NCBI GenBank assembly: GCA_023391815.1
Contig: JAEWAF010000039.1
Coordinates: 1-33,605, forward strand
Direction of reading: 5' to 3'
Source of the DNA: Pseudomonadota bacterium
GTDB lineage: Bacteria > Pseudomonadota > Gammaproteobacteria > Steroidobacterales > Steroidobacteraceae
Length of the DNA: 33,605 nt
In this document: positions 23,094-31,243 of the stretch, in pieces
Layout: each line of letters starts with the position of its first letter
How positions within the stretch are numbered: the first letter of the stretch is position 1
Notes under the pieces: generated by a model
What the model saw: the letters and a program-made list of their open reading frames with translations, nothing else
The model's database searches: none
What the model was told of the DNA's origin: nothing
Position numbers and translations under genes: made by a program

Positions 23094-23717
23094 ATGAGTG
23101 AGGATGGCCCAGGAACGGTAGTCGCGGTTCCCAATCTGCGCGAGTTTTTTCACGACTCGGTGCAGAGGGCGTTACGCAATCAGCGCGTCGATGTCGACGA
23201 TCACACTGAGCATTACGTGGTGAACGTGCTGACTATGTTCGCGCGTTCCGAAGAGCTGTATGAGCGAACTCCGGAAGGCATTCGACTCAAGCCGCTCGCC
23301 CACATGCTGGCGGAAGCATCGGCGGCGCAATCCAGCCAGCAGCGCGATGAAACGCTGCGTCGCCTGGGCGATGTCTCTTTGTTCATCGCCGGATTCTTCG
23401 CGCAAAGCTTCGCTCGCAAACTCATCGACGTCGATTATCACATCGCCATGGGCGGCCGCGCGTACGGCACGCTGGCGGAGAACATGCGCTACTCGATTCG
23501 CGGCCAGGCGTTCGCGGCAGTGTTCCTGGAGCTGGCGAAGAAGTTCCAGCGTCTGGTGGATGTGCTCAACGATGTGGCCGAGATGGCGTATCAACACACC
23601 GACAAGGACATCCTGCGCCTCTACGAGATCTGGCTGAAGACCGGCAGCCCGCGCGCCTTCGCGATCTTGCAGCGGTTGGGAGTGGCGCCCATCAATGCCG
23701 GGAGAAAGGAGCACTGA
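23094..23717 (+). CDS. Hypothetical protein, first of a two-gene unit
   Basis: I do not recognise this 207-residue protein. It is soluble and predicted mainly helical, with no signal peptide or membrane segment. A conspicuous run at 90-150 reads RLGDVSLFIAGFFAQSFARK, then YHIAMGGRAYGTLAEN. The C-terminus (DILRLYEIWLKTGSPRAFAI) is helical. The ATG at 23094 has GAGGTGG six bases upstream. An eight-codon frame (ATG at 23075, with TAGGAG upstream) ends across this start at 23101 and could couple translation. The next gene starts one base after the stop codon, so the two products probably act together. Confidence 0.8.
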   Translation: MSEDGPGTVVAVPNLREFFHDSVQRALRNQRVDVDDHTEHYVVNVLTMFARSEELYERTPEGIRLKPLAHMLAEASAAQSSQQRDETLRRLGDVSLFIAGFFAQSFARKLIDVDYHIAMGGRAYGTLAENMRYSIRGQAFAAVFLELAKKFQRLVDVLNDVAEMAYQHTDKDILRLYEIWLKTGSPRAFAILQRLGVAPINAGRKEH

Positions 23718-23718
23718 G

Positions 23719-24372
23719 ATGCTGCTGGGTCGCATGCAGTCGCTTCTGGCCCGACTGTACGACGCACCCGTCGAGCATGCCGCCGAAGATTTCCTGATCA
23801 GCGACCCGCAACGGCTACGCGATGTGGTCGGTGAGCAACGCGGACCGCTCAGCGACGAACAAGTGTTCGTGGTGCAGGAAGAAGGCGGGGTGCGCATCGG
23901 ATTGTTCATCGACCAGCGCGTGCTCGAACGTCTGCAACGTCGCGATCCGCTGGACGCGCTCGACGAGCGCAATCTGCACGACTTCTGCACGGCGCTCGAA
24001 GGCGTCAGCCATTTCCACTACCTGATCTGGAGCCTGGCTCGCGGCCGGCCGGTGTCGTTGCTGGAGCTCGAGTTGCAGGCGGAGGTGGACAAGTACGCCA
24101 CGGCGCTCGCCTTGATCACTCAGCAACGGGCGGGGGCTTTCCCGGGCGCGCTACATGCGCGCATGTTCAGTAGCGTGAGCTTCCTGCCGCAGCTCGATGA
24201 GATCAGTCGGCGTCGTTACCAGGAGGCGAATCGCCACGCCGCCCGATATTGCCGGTCATTGGATCAGCGCTACCTGCATCCGCGGCGGTCGCAGCCGGAG
24301 AAGTGGCTCGCCGAGCTACGCCGCTTCTTCCGCTGCGGTCATCAGGAAAAGATTCGCCAGCTGGCGGTGTGA
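23719..24372 (+). CDS. Hypothetical protein, second of a two-gene unit
   Basis: A 217-residue protein I do not recognise. An N-terminal alpha/beta segment includes LSDEQVFVVQEEGGVRIGLF. A helical, acidic middle (LHDFCTALEGVSHFHYLIWS, LELELQAEVDKYATAL) is followed by a basic C-terminus (about 160-217) rich in Arg and Tyr. The paired HFHYL and acidic ELELQAE stretches could hold a metal but fit no motif I can name. There is no export signal. The ribosome binding site GGAGAAAGGAG ends eight bases before the ATG. It follows the previous gene by one base and ends 10 bases from the convergent gene at 24383. Confidence 0.8.
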   Translation: MLLGRMQSLLARLYDAPVEHAAEDFLISDPQRLRDVVGEQRGPLSDEQVFVVQEEGGVRIGLFIDQRVLERLQRRDPLDALDERNLHDFCTALEGVSHFHYLIWSLARGRPVSLLELELQAEVDKYATALALITQQRAGAFPGALHARMFSSVSFLPQLDEISRRRYQEANRHAARYCRSLDQRYLHPRRSQPEKWLAELRRFFRCGHQEKIRQLAV

Positions 24373-24382
24373 GTCGACCGAC

Positions 24383-24763
24383 TCACTCGCCGCGCTTGCC
24401 GTCGGTGACGCGCTTCTTCATTTCGATCCACTTCGACAACTCGCGCAGGTCGCGCTTCGGCGCGGCTGGCTTGCGCTTCAGCAGCCCGCTCTCGTACGGG
24501 TTGTACCCCAGGCGCATGCCTTTGGGATTGTTCTGGATCGGCGTGTTGGTCGGCAGCTCGTCCTCGACGAACGACAGACCGGGATGATCGAGCGCTTTGC
24601 GTCGTGCACGCTCGCCGGCTTCGCCCTCTTCGCTCAAGCGATCGTCGTTCCACGCGTAGACGGCATTGCCACGCTCATCGAAGGCGATGCGCCCCGGCTG
24701 CCTCGCGGGCTCGACCACTCGCGGGCGCAATCGCAGCCCCGCTTTTTTCAAATCGTCATTCAA
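24383..24763 (-). CDS. Small hypothetical protein with TTG start
   Basis: Basic, hydrophilic 126-residue protein of unknown function. It contains IAFDERGNAVYAWNDDRL near the N-terminus and the motif NPKGMRLGYNPYESGLLKRK (79-98), followed by a Lys/Arg-rich tail. The NPYESG-type motif looks like a conserved peptide rather than chance sequence. There is no membrane segment. No ATG or GTG is available near the N-terminus. TTG at 24763 with GGAGAA six bases upstream is the only good start. It is convergent with the hypothetical pair at 23094-24372. Confidence 0.7.
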   Translation of the reverse strand: MNDDLKKAGLRLRPRVVEPARQPGRIAFDERGNAVYAWNDDRLSEEGEAGERARRKALDHPGLSFVEDELPTNTPIQNNPKGMRLGYNPYESGLLKRKPAAPKRDLRELSKWIEMKKRVTDGKRGE

Positions 24764-24983
24764 CTCCGCTTCTCCATGTCATCGCTGCCGCCGCCTGGCC
24801 GCAGGACCTGTTGAGAATTCCACGTCCCCCTTCATCCCTTTGGACGTGTGGCGTTATTGAATTGCTTCATCGCATCGCACGCAAGTTGCAAAAGTGTGAT
24901 GCGCATGCCGAATGCGAATCACCGAGTGTCATACGCGTCGACAGCGAGCTCGATGCGATAAAAATACCGACAGTGCCGACCCC

Positions 24984-25517
24984 TCAGCCCGTCCGCCCTT
25001 GCACATAAGGAGCGGCGCGAAGCAGGGCGGCCAGCGTCTTGCCATCGCGCACTTCGCCGGACTGCGCCATTCGCATGACTTCATCGAACGGCAGCCAGTG
25101 CGCTTCGAGCACTTCGGCGGCTTCGAGCCGGTGCGCGACCTCGGTCAGACCGGTGGCGAGAAACAGGTACACGACTTCGGTCAGCATGCCGGGCGATGAA
25201 AGATAGTCGCCGAGGCTGCGCCATTCGCTCGCACGACGACCGGCTTCCTCTTCCAGTTCGCGCGTCGCTGTCTGCAGCGGCGGTTCCTTGTTATCAATCT
25301 TGCCGGCGGGGATCTCCCAGATGTAGCCGTTGGCCGCGTGACGGTATTGCCGCACGAGACAGATGCGACCCGCGTCGTCGACGGCGACCACGGCGGCGCC
25401 GCCGGGGTGATGAACGATTTCGAGTCGGGCGACGTGATCGTTCGGCAGCCGCACTTCCTCGACATTCACCTGAATGACGCGCCCGGTGAAGACATGAGTC
25501 ACTTTCTCGATGGACAT
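24984..25517 (-). CDS. Nudix hydrolase, ADP-ribose pyrophosphatase type
   Basis: Cytoplasmic 177-residue enzyme hydrolysing nucleoside diphosphates linked to another moiety, most likely ADP-ribose to AMP and ribose-5-phosphate. The Nudix box runs from Gly72 (AGKIDNKEPP) to RELEEEAG (86-93), with the catalytic and metal-binding glutamates intact. Upstream are VVAVDDAGRICLVRQYRHA and WEIPAGK, typical of the NudF/ADPRase branch. It ends at 25517, six bases before the stop of the upstream deacylase gene, so the two are probably co-transcribed. Confidence 0.92.
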   Translation of the reverse strand: MSIEKVTHVFTGRVIQVNVEEVRLPNDHVARLEIVHHPGGAAVVAVDDAGRICLVRQYRHAANGYIWEIPAGKIDNKEPPLQTATRELEEEAGRRASEWRSLGDYLSSPGMLTEVVYLFLATGLTEVAHRLEAAEVLEAHWLPFDEVMRMAQSGEVRDGKTLAALLRAAPYVQGRTG

Positions 25518-25523
25518 GCGTGT

Positions 25524-26681
25524 TCAGCCCTGGGGGTCGGATTCGTCGGCGGGCGCGGCCTCGTCGTCCTCGGCGGCATCTTCGGCCGATTGCTTGGACA
25601 TCTTCGACGGCGTCGTGGCCGTGCCGATGCGATAGGCCGCGAAGCCCGGCAGCACAACCTGGTTCAAGGCCATGCCGAGCACGCGACCGCTGGTGGGCGC
25701 GTAGATGCGATGCTGTTGATTCGTGATCGGATCGGTGACGACGCCGAGCAACTCACCTTCACTGACGCGCTCTCCGAGCGCCACGTCGGAGAACAGGATG
25801 CCGCCATGATCCACGCGCACCCACTTGGATGCGTAGTACACCGGCTCCGGATCGCCCCAATAGCGCCGCTGCTTGGTCATGCCGAGCGAGTAGAGCAATG
25901 TTTCCACCGCCTTTGCGCCATGCTCGACCTGTTCGGACTGCACGCGCATGGGTTCGCCCATTTCGAACGTCACCGAAGGAATTCCTGCCTCGGTCGCGGC
26001 CCGCCGCAACGAGCCTTTTTCGCCGACGCTGTGCAGGACCACGGTGGCGCCGAAAGCCTTGGTCATTCGCGCCACCTGGGGCAATCGCAGATCGGCGCGA
26101 ACCTGCGGCAGGTTGGTGCGATTCAACGAGCCGGTGTGCAGATCGATCAGCGCCGAACAATTCTTCACGACCTCGGTGAAGAACGAGTGCGCCATGCGCG
26201 TGGCGGCGCTGCCTTTCGGGTTGCCCGGAAAGTAACGGTTCAGATCGCGACGATCGGGCAGATAGCGAGCGCCGCGATAAAAGCCTTGGATGTTGACGAT
26301 GGGCACGCCGATCACGGCGCCATTCAGTTCTTCGACGTCGATGTCGTCGAGCACACGGCGCGCGACTTCAATGCCGTTCAACTCATCGCCGTGCACCGCC
26401 GCCGTCAGGCACAACACCGGGCCCGGGCCTTTGCCATTCAGCACGAACACCGGCACGGGCGAGACGAAGCCTTCCATGCCCTGACCGCTGGTCCAAGTGA
26501 GCTTCTTGCGCGTGCCCGGCGCCACTTCACTACCGAGCAGGCGCAACCGGCCCTTGGGCTTCAGCGTTTCGGAGCCTTCCAGCGTCGCAGGCGCGGGCGT
26601 CGGCGCGACAGGCTCCTCGGCGGCATGGAGGGTAGTGATGCCGAAAGAGCCCACCAGGAGCGCGGCGATCAACCGTTTCAT
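25524..26681 (-). CDS. Secreted succinylglutamate desuccinylase/aspartoacylase family protein
   Basis: Exported 385-residue zinc carboxypeptidase-like deacylase. The signal peptide is 1-20 (TTLHA) and a Pro/Ala linker follows. The M14-like catalytic domain has zinc ligands in AAVHGDELNGIE (His97, Glu100) and IDLHTGS (His182), and a candidate catalytic Glu in SVTFEMGEP. A C-terminal beta-domain resembles biotinyl/lipoyl folds, and the tail (about 365-385) is acidic. This is a periplasmic version of a normally cytoplasmic family, so its natural substrate is probably an acylated amino acid or peptide outside the membrane. The ATG at 26681 overlaps the stop of the upstream lipoprotein methyltransferase gene by four bases. 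Confidence 0.9.
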   Translation of the reverse strand: MKRLIAALLVGSFGITTLHAAEEPVAPTPAPATLEGSETLKPKGRLRLLGSEVAPGTRKKLTWTSGQGMEGFVSPVPVFVLNGKGPGPVLCLTAAVHGDELNGIEVARRVLDDIDVEELNGAVIGVPIVNIQGFYRGARYLPDRRDLNRYFPGNPKGSAATRMAHSFFTEVVKNCSALIDLHTGSLNRTNLPQVRADLRLPQVARMTKAFGATVVLHSVGEKGSLRRAATEAGIPSVTFEMGEPMRVQSEQVEHGAKAVETLLYSLGMTKQRRYWGDPEPVYYASKWVRVDHGGILFSDVALGERVSEGELLGVVTDPITNQQHRIYAPTSGRVLGMALNQVVLPGFAAYRIGTATTPSKMSKQSAEDAAEDDEAAPADESDPQG

Positions 26682-27514
26682 GACGCCTTCTTCACGAACT
26701 TCAGCGTGAAACGGTCGCTCTCGCCGATTTGTTTGTAACGCGGCTCGTCGCCATCGGCGAAGCCGGGCGGCAAGGTCCACACCCCTTTTTCATAGTTCTT
26801 GGTGTCCTTGGGATTGGCGTTGATCTCCGAGCGCGCGACCAGGCGGAAGCCCGCCGCTTCGATCATGCGAATCGCATAATCCTCGTTGATGTAGCCCGAG
26901 GCTGCCTTGGGATCCTGGGGCAGCTGCGGATTGCCTCGATGAGCCACCACGCCGAGCACGCCGCCCGGTTTGAGCGCTGCATGCATGGCCGCGAGCGCAT
27001 CGCGTTCCCAGCCGAACATCATCCAGTTGTGCAGATTGCGAAAGGTCAGCACCAGATCGGCGGAGCCGGCGGGTGCGATCTCGCTCTTCGCCGGCGGCGC
27101 TGCCAACGTGGTCGTGACCACTTTCCCGTACAGATCCGGCCGCAGCTGCAGCTTCTCTCGATAGCTATCGACCGTGTTCTTGGCGTACTCGCCGGCAGCG
27201 GGATCGAGCAGGGCGGAATACAGCTGCCCGTGGTCCTTCAGCAACGGCGCGAGAATCTCGGTGTACCAGCCGGCGCCCGGCCAGACCTCGACGATCGTCA
27301 TGTCCTGGCGGATGCCGAAGAATTCCAATGTCTCTTTCGGGTGGCGGTAGATGTCCCGCGCGCGATGCTCGGGCACACGATGCTCGCCTTGCAGGATGGT
27401 ATCGAGCGCGGCACTGGTGGCCGGATCGGTCGCTGGCGTCGTCGCGCAACCAGTGAGCAATATCGCGCTCAGCACGAGCCAGCGGAGCGTTCGGGCGACG
27501 CAGGGCAATCTCAT
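26678..27514 (-). CDS. Lipoprotein with a class I SAM-methyltransferase-like fold
   Basis: Predicted lipoprotein of 278 residues. The signal peptide has lipobox LLTGC (Cys23), followed by a methyltransferase-like Rossmann domain. MTIVEVWPGAGWYTEILAPL is motif I. DLVLTFRNLHNWM and LKPGGVLGVVAHRG correspond to later motifs, and the C-terminal IEAAGFRLVARSEI is typical. Related exported proteins of this type are known, but SAM is not expected in the periplasm. The protein may therefore have lost methyl transfer or use another ligand. The ATG at 27514 has AGGAGAAGG directly upstream. It overlaps the deacylase gene by ATGA. Confidence 0.87.
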   Translation of the reverse strand: MRLPCVARTLRWLVLSAILLTGCATTPATDPATSAALDTILQGEHRVPEHRARDIYRHPKETLEFFGIRQDMTIVEVWPGAGWYTEILAPLLKDHGQLYSALLDPAAGEYAKNTVDSYREKLQLRPDLYGKVVTTTLAAPPAKSEIAPAGSADLVLTFRNLHNWMMFGWERDALAAMHAALKPGGVLGVVAHRGNPQLPQDPKAASGYINEDYAIRMIEAAGFRLVARSEINANPKDTKNYEKGVWTLPPGFADGDEPRYKQIGESDRFTLKFVKKAS

Positions 27515-27570
27515 TCCTTCTCCTCGCGACCTGATGAGTCGCGAAGATAGTGGAATCGGCGCGTGCAAAT

Positions 27571-27610
27571 CAAAAGCGGACCAAGCCACGCCCTGCGGAG
27601 CGTGGCTTGG
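27571..27610 (-). terminator. Rho-independent terminator of the second RRM gene
   Basis: 11 bp perfect stem (27581-27591 with 27600-27610). On the minus strand it is followed by TCCGCTTTTG, a short T-run. It lies 57 bases beyond the RRM stop codon. Confidence 0.75.
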
Positions 27611-27666
27611 CCCCGGCGGACCGGTTCAGTCAGGGCAGCCTGGTTGCAGCAGGCTGTCGCGACTGC

Positions 27667-27942
27667 TTACCAGCGACCGTTTTGCCGCGGCGGACGGGCT
27701 TCGCGCTCGCGAGCTTCGTTCACACGCAGCGGGCGCCCGCCCATCTCGAAACCATTCATGTGCTGAATGGCGGTCTGGGCATCGCTGGAGGGCATTTCCA
27801 CGAAGCCGAAGCCGCGAGGGCGGCCGGTTTCGCGATCGTTCACCAGTTTCACCGATTGCACCGTGCCGTGTTTTTCGAACAGGGAGCGAACGTCCGTTTC
27901 AGTGGCGCTGAACGGCAGATTGCCAACGTAGATCGTCGTCAT
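27667..27942 (-). CDS. RRM RNA-binding protein, second copy
   Basis: A 91-residue protein consisting almost entirely of one RNA recognition motif (RNP2 IYVGNL, RNP1 RGFGFVEM), plus a short Arg/Pro tail (REREARPPRQNGRW). It is paralogous to the product at 20986-21300 but lacks the glycine run; both end in RW. It likely acts as an RNA chaperone. The ATG at 27942 has AAAGAG eight bases upstream. An in-frame GTG at 27951 is a less likely start. The leader to the predicted promoter near 28152-28180 would be about 200 bases. Confidence 0.93.
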   Translation of the reverse strand: MTTIYVGNLPFSATETDVRSLFEKHGTVQSVKLVNDRETGRPRGFGFVEMPSSDAQTAIQHMNGFEMGGRPLRVNEAREREARPPRQNGRW

Positions 27943-28151
27943 CGAAGTCACTCTTTAGAGGCCAGACAAAAGTTGCAGCCAAACGATCGCCTCCGCAAAG
28001 CTCTTGGGCTTTTCGGATGAATGTACGATCGCCGTGTCTTGGTCGCTGACAATCAACCATGGGAATGGCGTGGCGGGAGACGAGCTGTAAAGCGCGTATG
28101 TCCGAAGGTCGCTCTTGTAGGTTGAAATGCGTATTCAGCTGACCGCGGCCG

Positions 28152-28180
28152 ATACTACGTCAGCCATTTGGCGACTGCAA
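28152..28180 (-). promoter_or_regulatory. Possible sigma-70 promoter for the second RRM gene
   Basis: Minus strand TTGCAG (28180-28175), 17-base spacer, TAGTAT (28157-28152). Both hexamers match the consensus at four positions. Spacing is optimal, but the call rests on pattern alone. Confidence 0.4.
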
Positions 28181-28239
28181 TGATCCTACTTGACAAACGT
28201 TTTTTTGGATTTTTTTGCAGCTGCGAACTGCTTAGGGTC

Positions 28240-28271
28240 GGCAGGCCGGACGGCTTCCGTCCGGGCCTGCC
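28240..28271 (-). terminator. Strong hairpin just downstream of speA, terminator-like
   Basis: Arms 28240-28253 and 28257-28271 pair over 14 bp with one bulged base and a three-base loop. The hairpin begins six bases after the speA stop codon. No T-tract follows on the minus strand, so it may stabilise the mRNA 3' end or end transcription with help from Rho. Confidence 0.5.
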
Positions 28272-28277
28272 GTGACG

Positions 28278-30242
28278 TCAGCCTTCGAGATACGTGTAGC
28301 CGTTCAGCTCCCACTCGTAGAAACGGCGCAATGCCTGGCTTTCCGCCAGCGTCATCCGGCCTTCACGTACGGCGCGCTCGCAATCGCGGGCGAATTGAGG
28401 AAACAACCGCTGCACGTCGTATTGCATGTAGCTGAGGACTTCGCCGGCGGTATCGCCTTTGACGATCTCCTCGATCCACCAGCCGCCCTCGTCGTGCAGA
28501 CGGATATGAACGACGTGCGTGTCGCCGAACAGATTATGCAAATCGCCGAGTGTTTCCTGATACGCGCCGACCAGGAACGCCGCCAGGTAATACTCTTCGT
28601 CGGGCTTCAGCTCGTGCAGCTCCAGCGTGCGCTTCACTTCGCGCTGGCTGACGAAGCGGTCGATTTTGCCGTCCGAGTCGCAGGTGATATCCGCCAGCAC
28701 GCCGTTGCGCGTGGGTTTCTCATCCAGCCGGTGGATGGGCATGATGGGAAACAACTGGTCGATGGCCCAGCTGTCCGGCAACGACTGGAACACCGAGAAG
28801 TTACAAAAATAAGTGTCGGACAGAATCAGCTCCAGCCCTTCGAGCTCCTCCGGCACGCGCTCCAGCTTGCGACAGTAGTCGCGGATCTTGGCGCAGGTCG
28901 CCCAATACAAACGTTCCGTCAGGCCGCGGAACTCCAGGCTCAGCAGGCCGAGATTGAACATCTGCAAGGCTTGTTCACGCGCCTGCAGAGCATCGTGGTA
29001 GCACTCGACCAGCCGTCGCTCGGAAATCGTGCGATAGGCGTCGAACAGGTCGAGCACCGGCTGCGGCAACTCCTTGTCGCCGCTGTATTCATCCTCGATT
29101 CGGTCCGAGATGCGGAACTTGTCCAGGCACGACGAGCCGAGCGCGTTGAACACGAGCACGCTGTGATGAGCGGCGGTGGCACGGCCCGACTCACTGACGA
29201 TGACAGGATGGTCGATGCCGCGAGCGTTGCAGACGCTGCCGATGCGATACACGACGTCGCTGGCGTACTCGTTCATCGTGTAGTTCATCGACGATTCGAA
29301 GTTGGTGCCGCTGCCATCGTAGTCGACGCCGAGACCGCCGCCCACGTCGATATATTTCAGCCCGGCGCCCATCAGCTTGAGCTCGGCGTACACGTGCGCC
29401 AGCTCGTTGATCGCGTCCTTGACCTTGCGAATGTCCTGCAGCTGGCTGCCCGGATGACAATGCACCAGCTCCAGGCAGTCGAGCATGTCCTTGGCCTTGA
29501 GCACTTTCACCAGCTCGAGGATCTCGGTGACGAACAGGCCGAACTTGGATTTCTCGCCGGCCGAGTCGCGCCAGCGTCCGGCGCCTTCGCTCGCCAGCTT
29601 CACGCGCACGCCGATACGCGGGCGCACTTGATACTTCTCGGCGTGCTTCAGCACCAGCTGCAGCTCTTCGAAGTTCTCGATCACCGGAATGATGGTGCGG
29701 CCGAGCTTGGTGGCGAGGATGACCGCCTCGATGTAGCTGTCATCCTTGAAGCCGTTGCAGACGATCATGCGCTGCTCGGGCGCGTCTTCGGTCAGCGCCA
29801 TCACCGCCAGCAGCTCCGGCTTGGAGCCGGCTTCCAGGCCGAAGCCGAATTCCTTGCCGTAGCGATACACCTCTTCGACGACCAGGCGTTGTTGATTCAC
29901 CTTGATCGGGAACACCGCGGTGTAGCGGTTCTTGTAGTCGTTCTCGGCGATCGCCTGCGCGAACGCTTTCTGCAGCCGGCTGAGCCGATGCCGCAGGATG
30001 TCGGAGAAGCGCACCACCACCGGCGCGGTCAGATCGCGCTGACGCAGCCCCTCGACCACTTCATACAAATCGATCTCGCGTTCCGGTGAGCCGTCCGGAC
30101 GCACCACCACGTGACCGGCGGCGTTGATGCTGAAGTAATGCTTGCCCCAGGCCGGCACCTGGTACAGGTCGAGCGAATCCTCGGTGTCCCAGGAGCGGTT
30201 GGTGACGCCTAACGGCAGCGGTTTCTTTGCGGTGGAGTCCAA
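28278..30242 (-). CDS. speA: Biosynthetic arginine decarboxylase SpeA
   Basis: PLP-dependent fold-III decarboxylase of 654 residues converting arginine to agmatine, the entry to polyamine synthesis. Features are FPIKVNQQ with the Schiff-base Lys114, GLEAGSKPELLAVMAL, and IPVIENFEELQLVLKHAE. CHPGSQLQDIRKVKDAINE, YIDVGGGLGVDYDGSGTNF and VSESGRATAAHHSVLVF follow. Length and order match gammaproteobacterial SpeA. No ATG is available near the N-terminus. The start is TTG at 30242 with GAGG about nine bases upstream. A homospermidine synthase gene lies at 32129, pointing the other way, which suggests that agmatine-derived putrescine is used for homospermidine. Confidence 0.95.
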   Translation of the reverse strand: MDSTAKKPLPLGVTNRSWDTEDSLDLYQVPAWGKHYFSINAAGHVVVRPDGSPEREIDLYEVVEGLRQRDLTAPVVVRFSDILRHRLSRLQKAFAQAIAENDYKNRYTAVFPIKVNQQRLVVEEVYRYGKEFGFGLEAGSKPELLAVMALTEDAPEQRMIVCNGFKDDSYIEAVILATKLGRTIIPVIENFEELQLVLKHAEKYQVRPRIGVRVKLASEGAGRWRDSAGEKSKFGLFVTEILELVKVLKAKDMLDCLELVHCHPGSQLQDIRKVKDAINELAHVYAELKLMGAGLKYIDVGGGLGVDYDGSGTNFESSMNYTMNEYASDVVYRIGSVCNARGIDHPVIVSESGRATAAHHSVLVFNALGSSCLDKFRISDRIEDEYSGDKELPQPVLDLFDAYRTISERRLVECYHDALQAREQALQMFNLGLLSLEFRGLTERLYWATCAKIRDYCRKLERVPEELEGLELILSDTYFCNFSVFQSLPDSWAIDQLFPIMPIHRLDEKPTRNGVLADITCDSDGKIDRFVSQREVKRTLELHELKPDEEYYLAAFLVGAYQETLGDLHNLFGDTHVVHIRLHDEGGWWIEEIVKGDTAGEVLSYMQYDVQRLFPQFARDCERAVREGRMTLAESQALRRFYEWELNGYTYLEG

Positions 30243-30327
30243 GTGCGCTGGCCTCTGGAAAATGGGCGGCCCGTGTAAGAAAGGCGCGAACGATACTGCA
30301 ACGAGATTGCGAAATTAAGAGATCGAA

Positions 30328-31173
30328 TTAATCCGTAGTTGCAACGCCTCGCCGCGGATTTCTGATCCATTCGCTCCAGGAGCCGGCGTACAAGCGCGCA
30401 CCGGGTTTGCCGGCCACTTCCATCGCGAGCAGCAGATGACACGCAGTCACGCCGGAGCCGCACATTACGATGGTGTGATCGTCGGCGACGCCCGCTTGCG
30501 ACTGCTCATAGCGACGTCGTAATTCCTCGGGCGCGCCGAAGCGACCGTCGCTTGTGAGATTGGTCGAGAACGGATGATTGCGAGCGCCTGGCACGTGGCC
30601 GGCGACTTTGTCGAGCGGTTCGACTTTGCCCAGGAAGCGCTCGGGGGCGCGGGCATCGAGCAATCTCCAGTCCGGTTGTTGCACACGCGCCTGCACCTGA
30701 TCGGCGTCCAGCCACAGATCGCGATCGGGCCGCGCCTGGAAGTGCGTCGGCGAGCGTGCAGGAATTTCAGCGCTGGTCGGCAGACCCGCCGCCGTCCACG
30801 CTTTGAAGCCGCCATCCAGCACCGCCACTGCGCGATGACCGACCCAGCGCAACAGCCACCACAAGCGCGACGCGTACATGCCGTTGTCGGCGTCGTACGC
30901 GATCACTTGTGTGTCGGGGCTGACACCCCAGCGGCTCAATGTCCGCGCGAATTCTTCAGGATCGGGCAGCGGATGCCGTCCAGTGGTCGGCGTGATCGGG
31001 CTCGACAGATCGCGATCCAGATGCGCGTAGATCGCGCCTGGAATGTGGCCCGCGCCGTATGCGGCTTCGCCCGCGGCCGGCTGCGTCAGGTCGAAGCGGC
31101 AGTCGACGATCAGCCAACGTGAATCGCTCAGGTGTTGCGCCAGGGCGGCGGCGCTGACGAGTGTGGTGTGCAT
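30328..31173 (-). CDS. sseA: 3-mercaptopyruvate sulfurtransferase (two-domain rhodanese family)
   Basis: The 281-residue protein has tandem rhodanese domains. The N-terminal structural one (about 1-135) includes WLIVDCRFDL and AGHIPGAIYAHLDRDL. The C-terminal catalytic one (about 155-281) has LLDARAPERFLGKVEPLD, AGHVPGARNHPF and the active-site loop with Cys238 in CGSGVTA. That loop matches mercaptopyruvate sulfurtransferases; thiosulfate sulfurtransferases have CRKGVTA. It transfers sulfur from mercaptopyruvate to thiol or cyanide acceptors. It lies 85 bases upstream of speA on the same strand, so read-through is possible but no functional link is evident. Confidence 0.93.
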   Translation of the reverse strand: MHTTLVSAAALAQHLSDSRWLIVDCRFDLTQPAAGEAAYGAGHIPGAIYAHLDRDLSSPITPTTGRHPLPDPEEFARTLSRWGVSPDTQVIAYDADNGMYASRLWWLLRWVGHRAVAVLDGGFKAWTAAGLPTSAEIPARSPTHFQARPDRDLWLDADQVQARVQQPDWRLLDARAPERFLGKVEPLDKVAGHVPGARNHPFSTNLTSDGRFGAPEELRRRYEQSQAGVADDHTIVMCGSGVTACHLLLAMEVAGKPGARLYAGSWSEWIRNPRRGVATTD

Positions 31174-31243
31174 GGGTTTAGTGTACTAGCCACTGAGGCC
31201 AGCTTCGTTACAATCCGCCCCTTCTCTTGCGGGGACGACTTTC

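Larger units (their letters stand above)
27943..28277. other. Gene-free region: long leader of the RRM gene and 3' end of speA
   Basis: 335 bases. On the minus strand it holds the hairpin after speA (28240-28271), two T/A homopolymer runs (plus-strand T7 near 28200 and 28211), a possible promoter (28152-28180) and the ~200-base RRM leader. No ORF is credible. Confidence 0.6.

Noticed and set aside
25338..26738. 466-residue plus-strand open frame antisense to the deacylase gene
   Set aside because: The minus-strand protein has a signal peptide and zinc motifs; the antisense frame is a His/Arg-rich shadow.
28195..28217. T-runs as a terminator for a plus-strand transcript
   Set aside because: The T-runs precede rather than follow the nearest hairpin on the plus strand, and no plus-strand gene ends there.
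28272..30089. 605-residue plus-strand open frame antisense to speA
   Set aside because: speA on the other strand is unmistakable; the antisense product has biased composition and no ribosome binding site.
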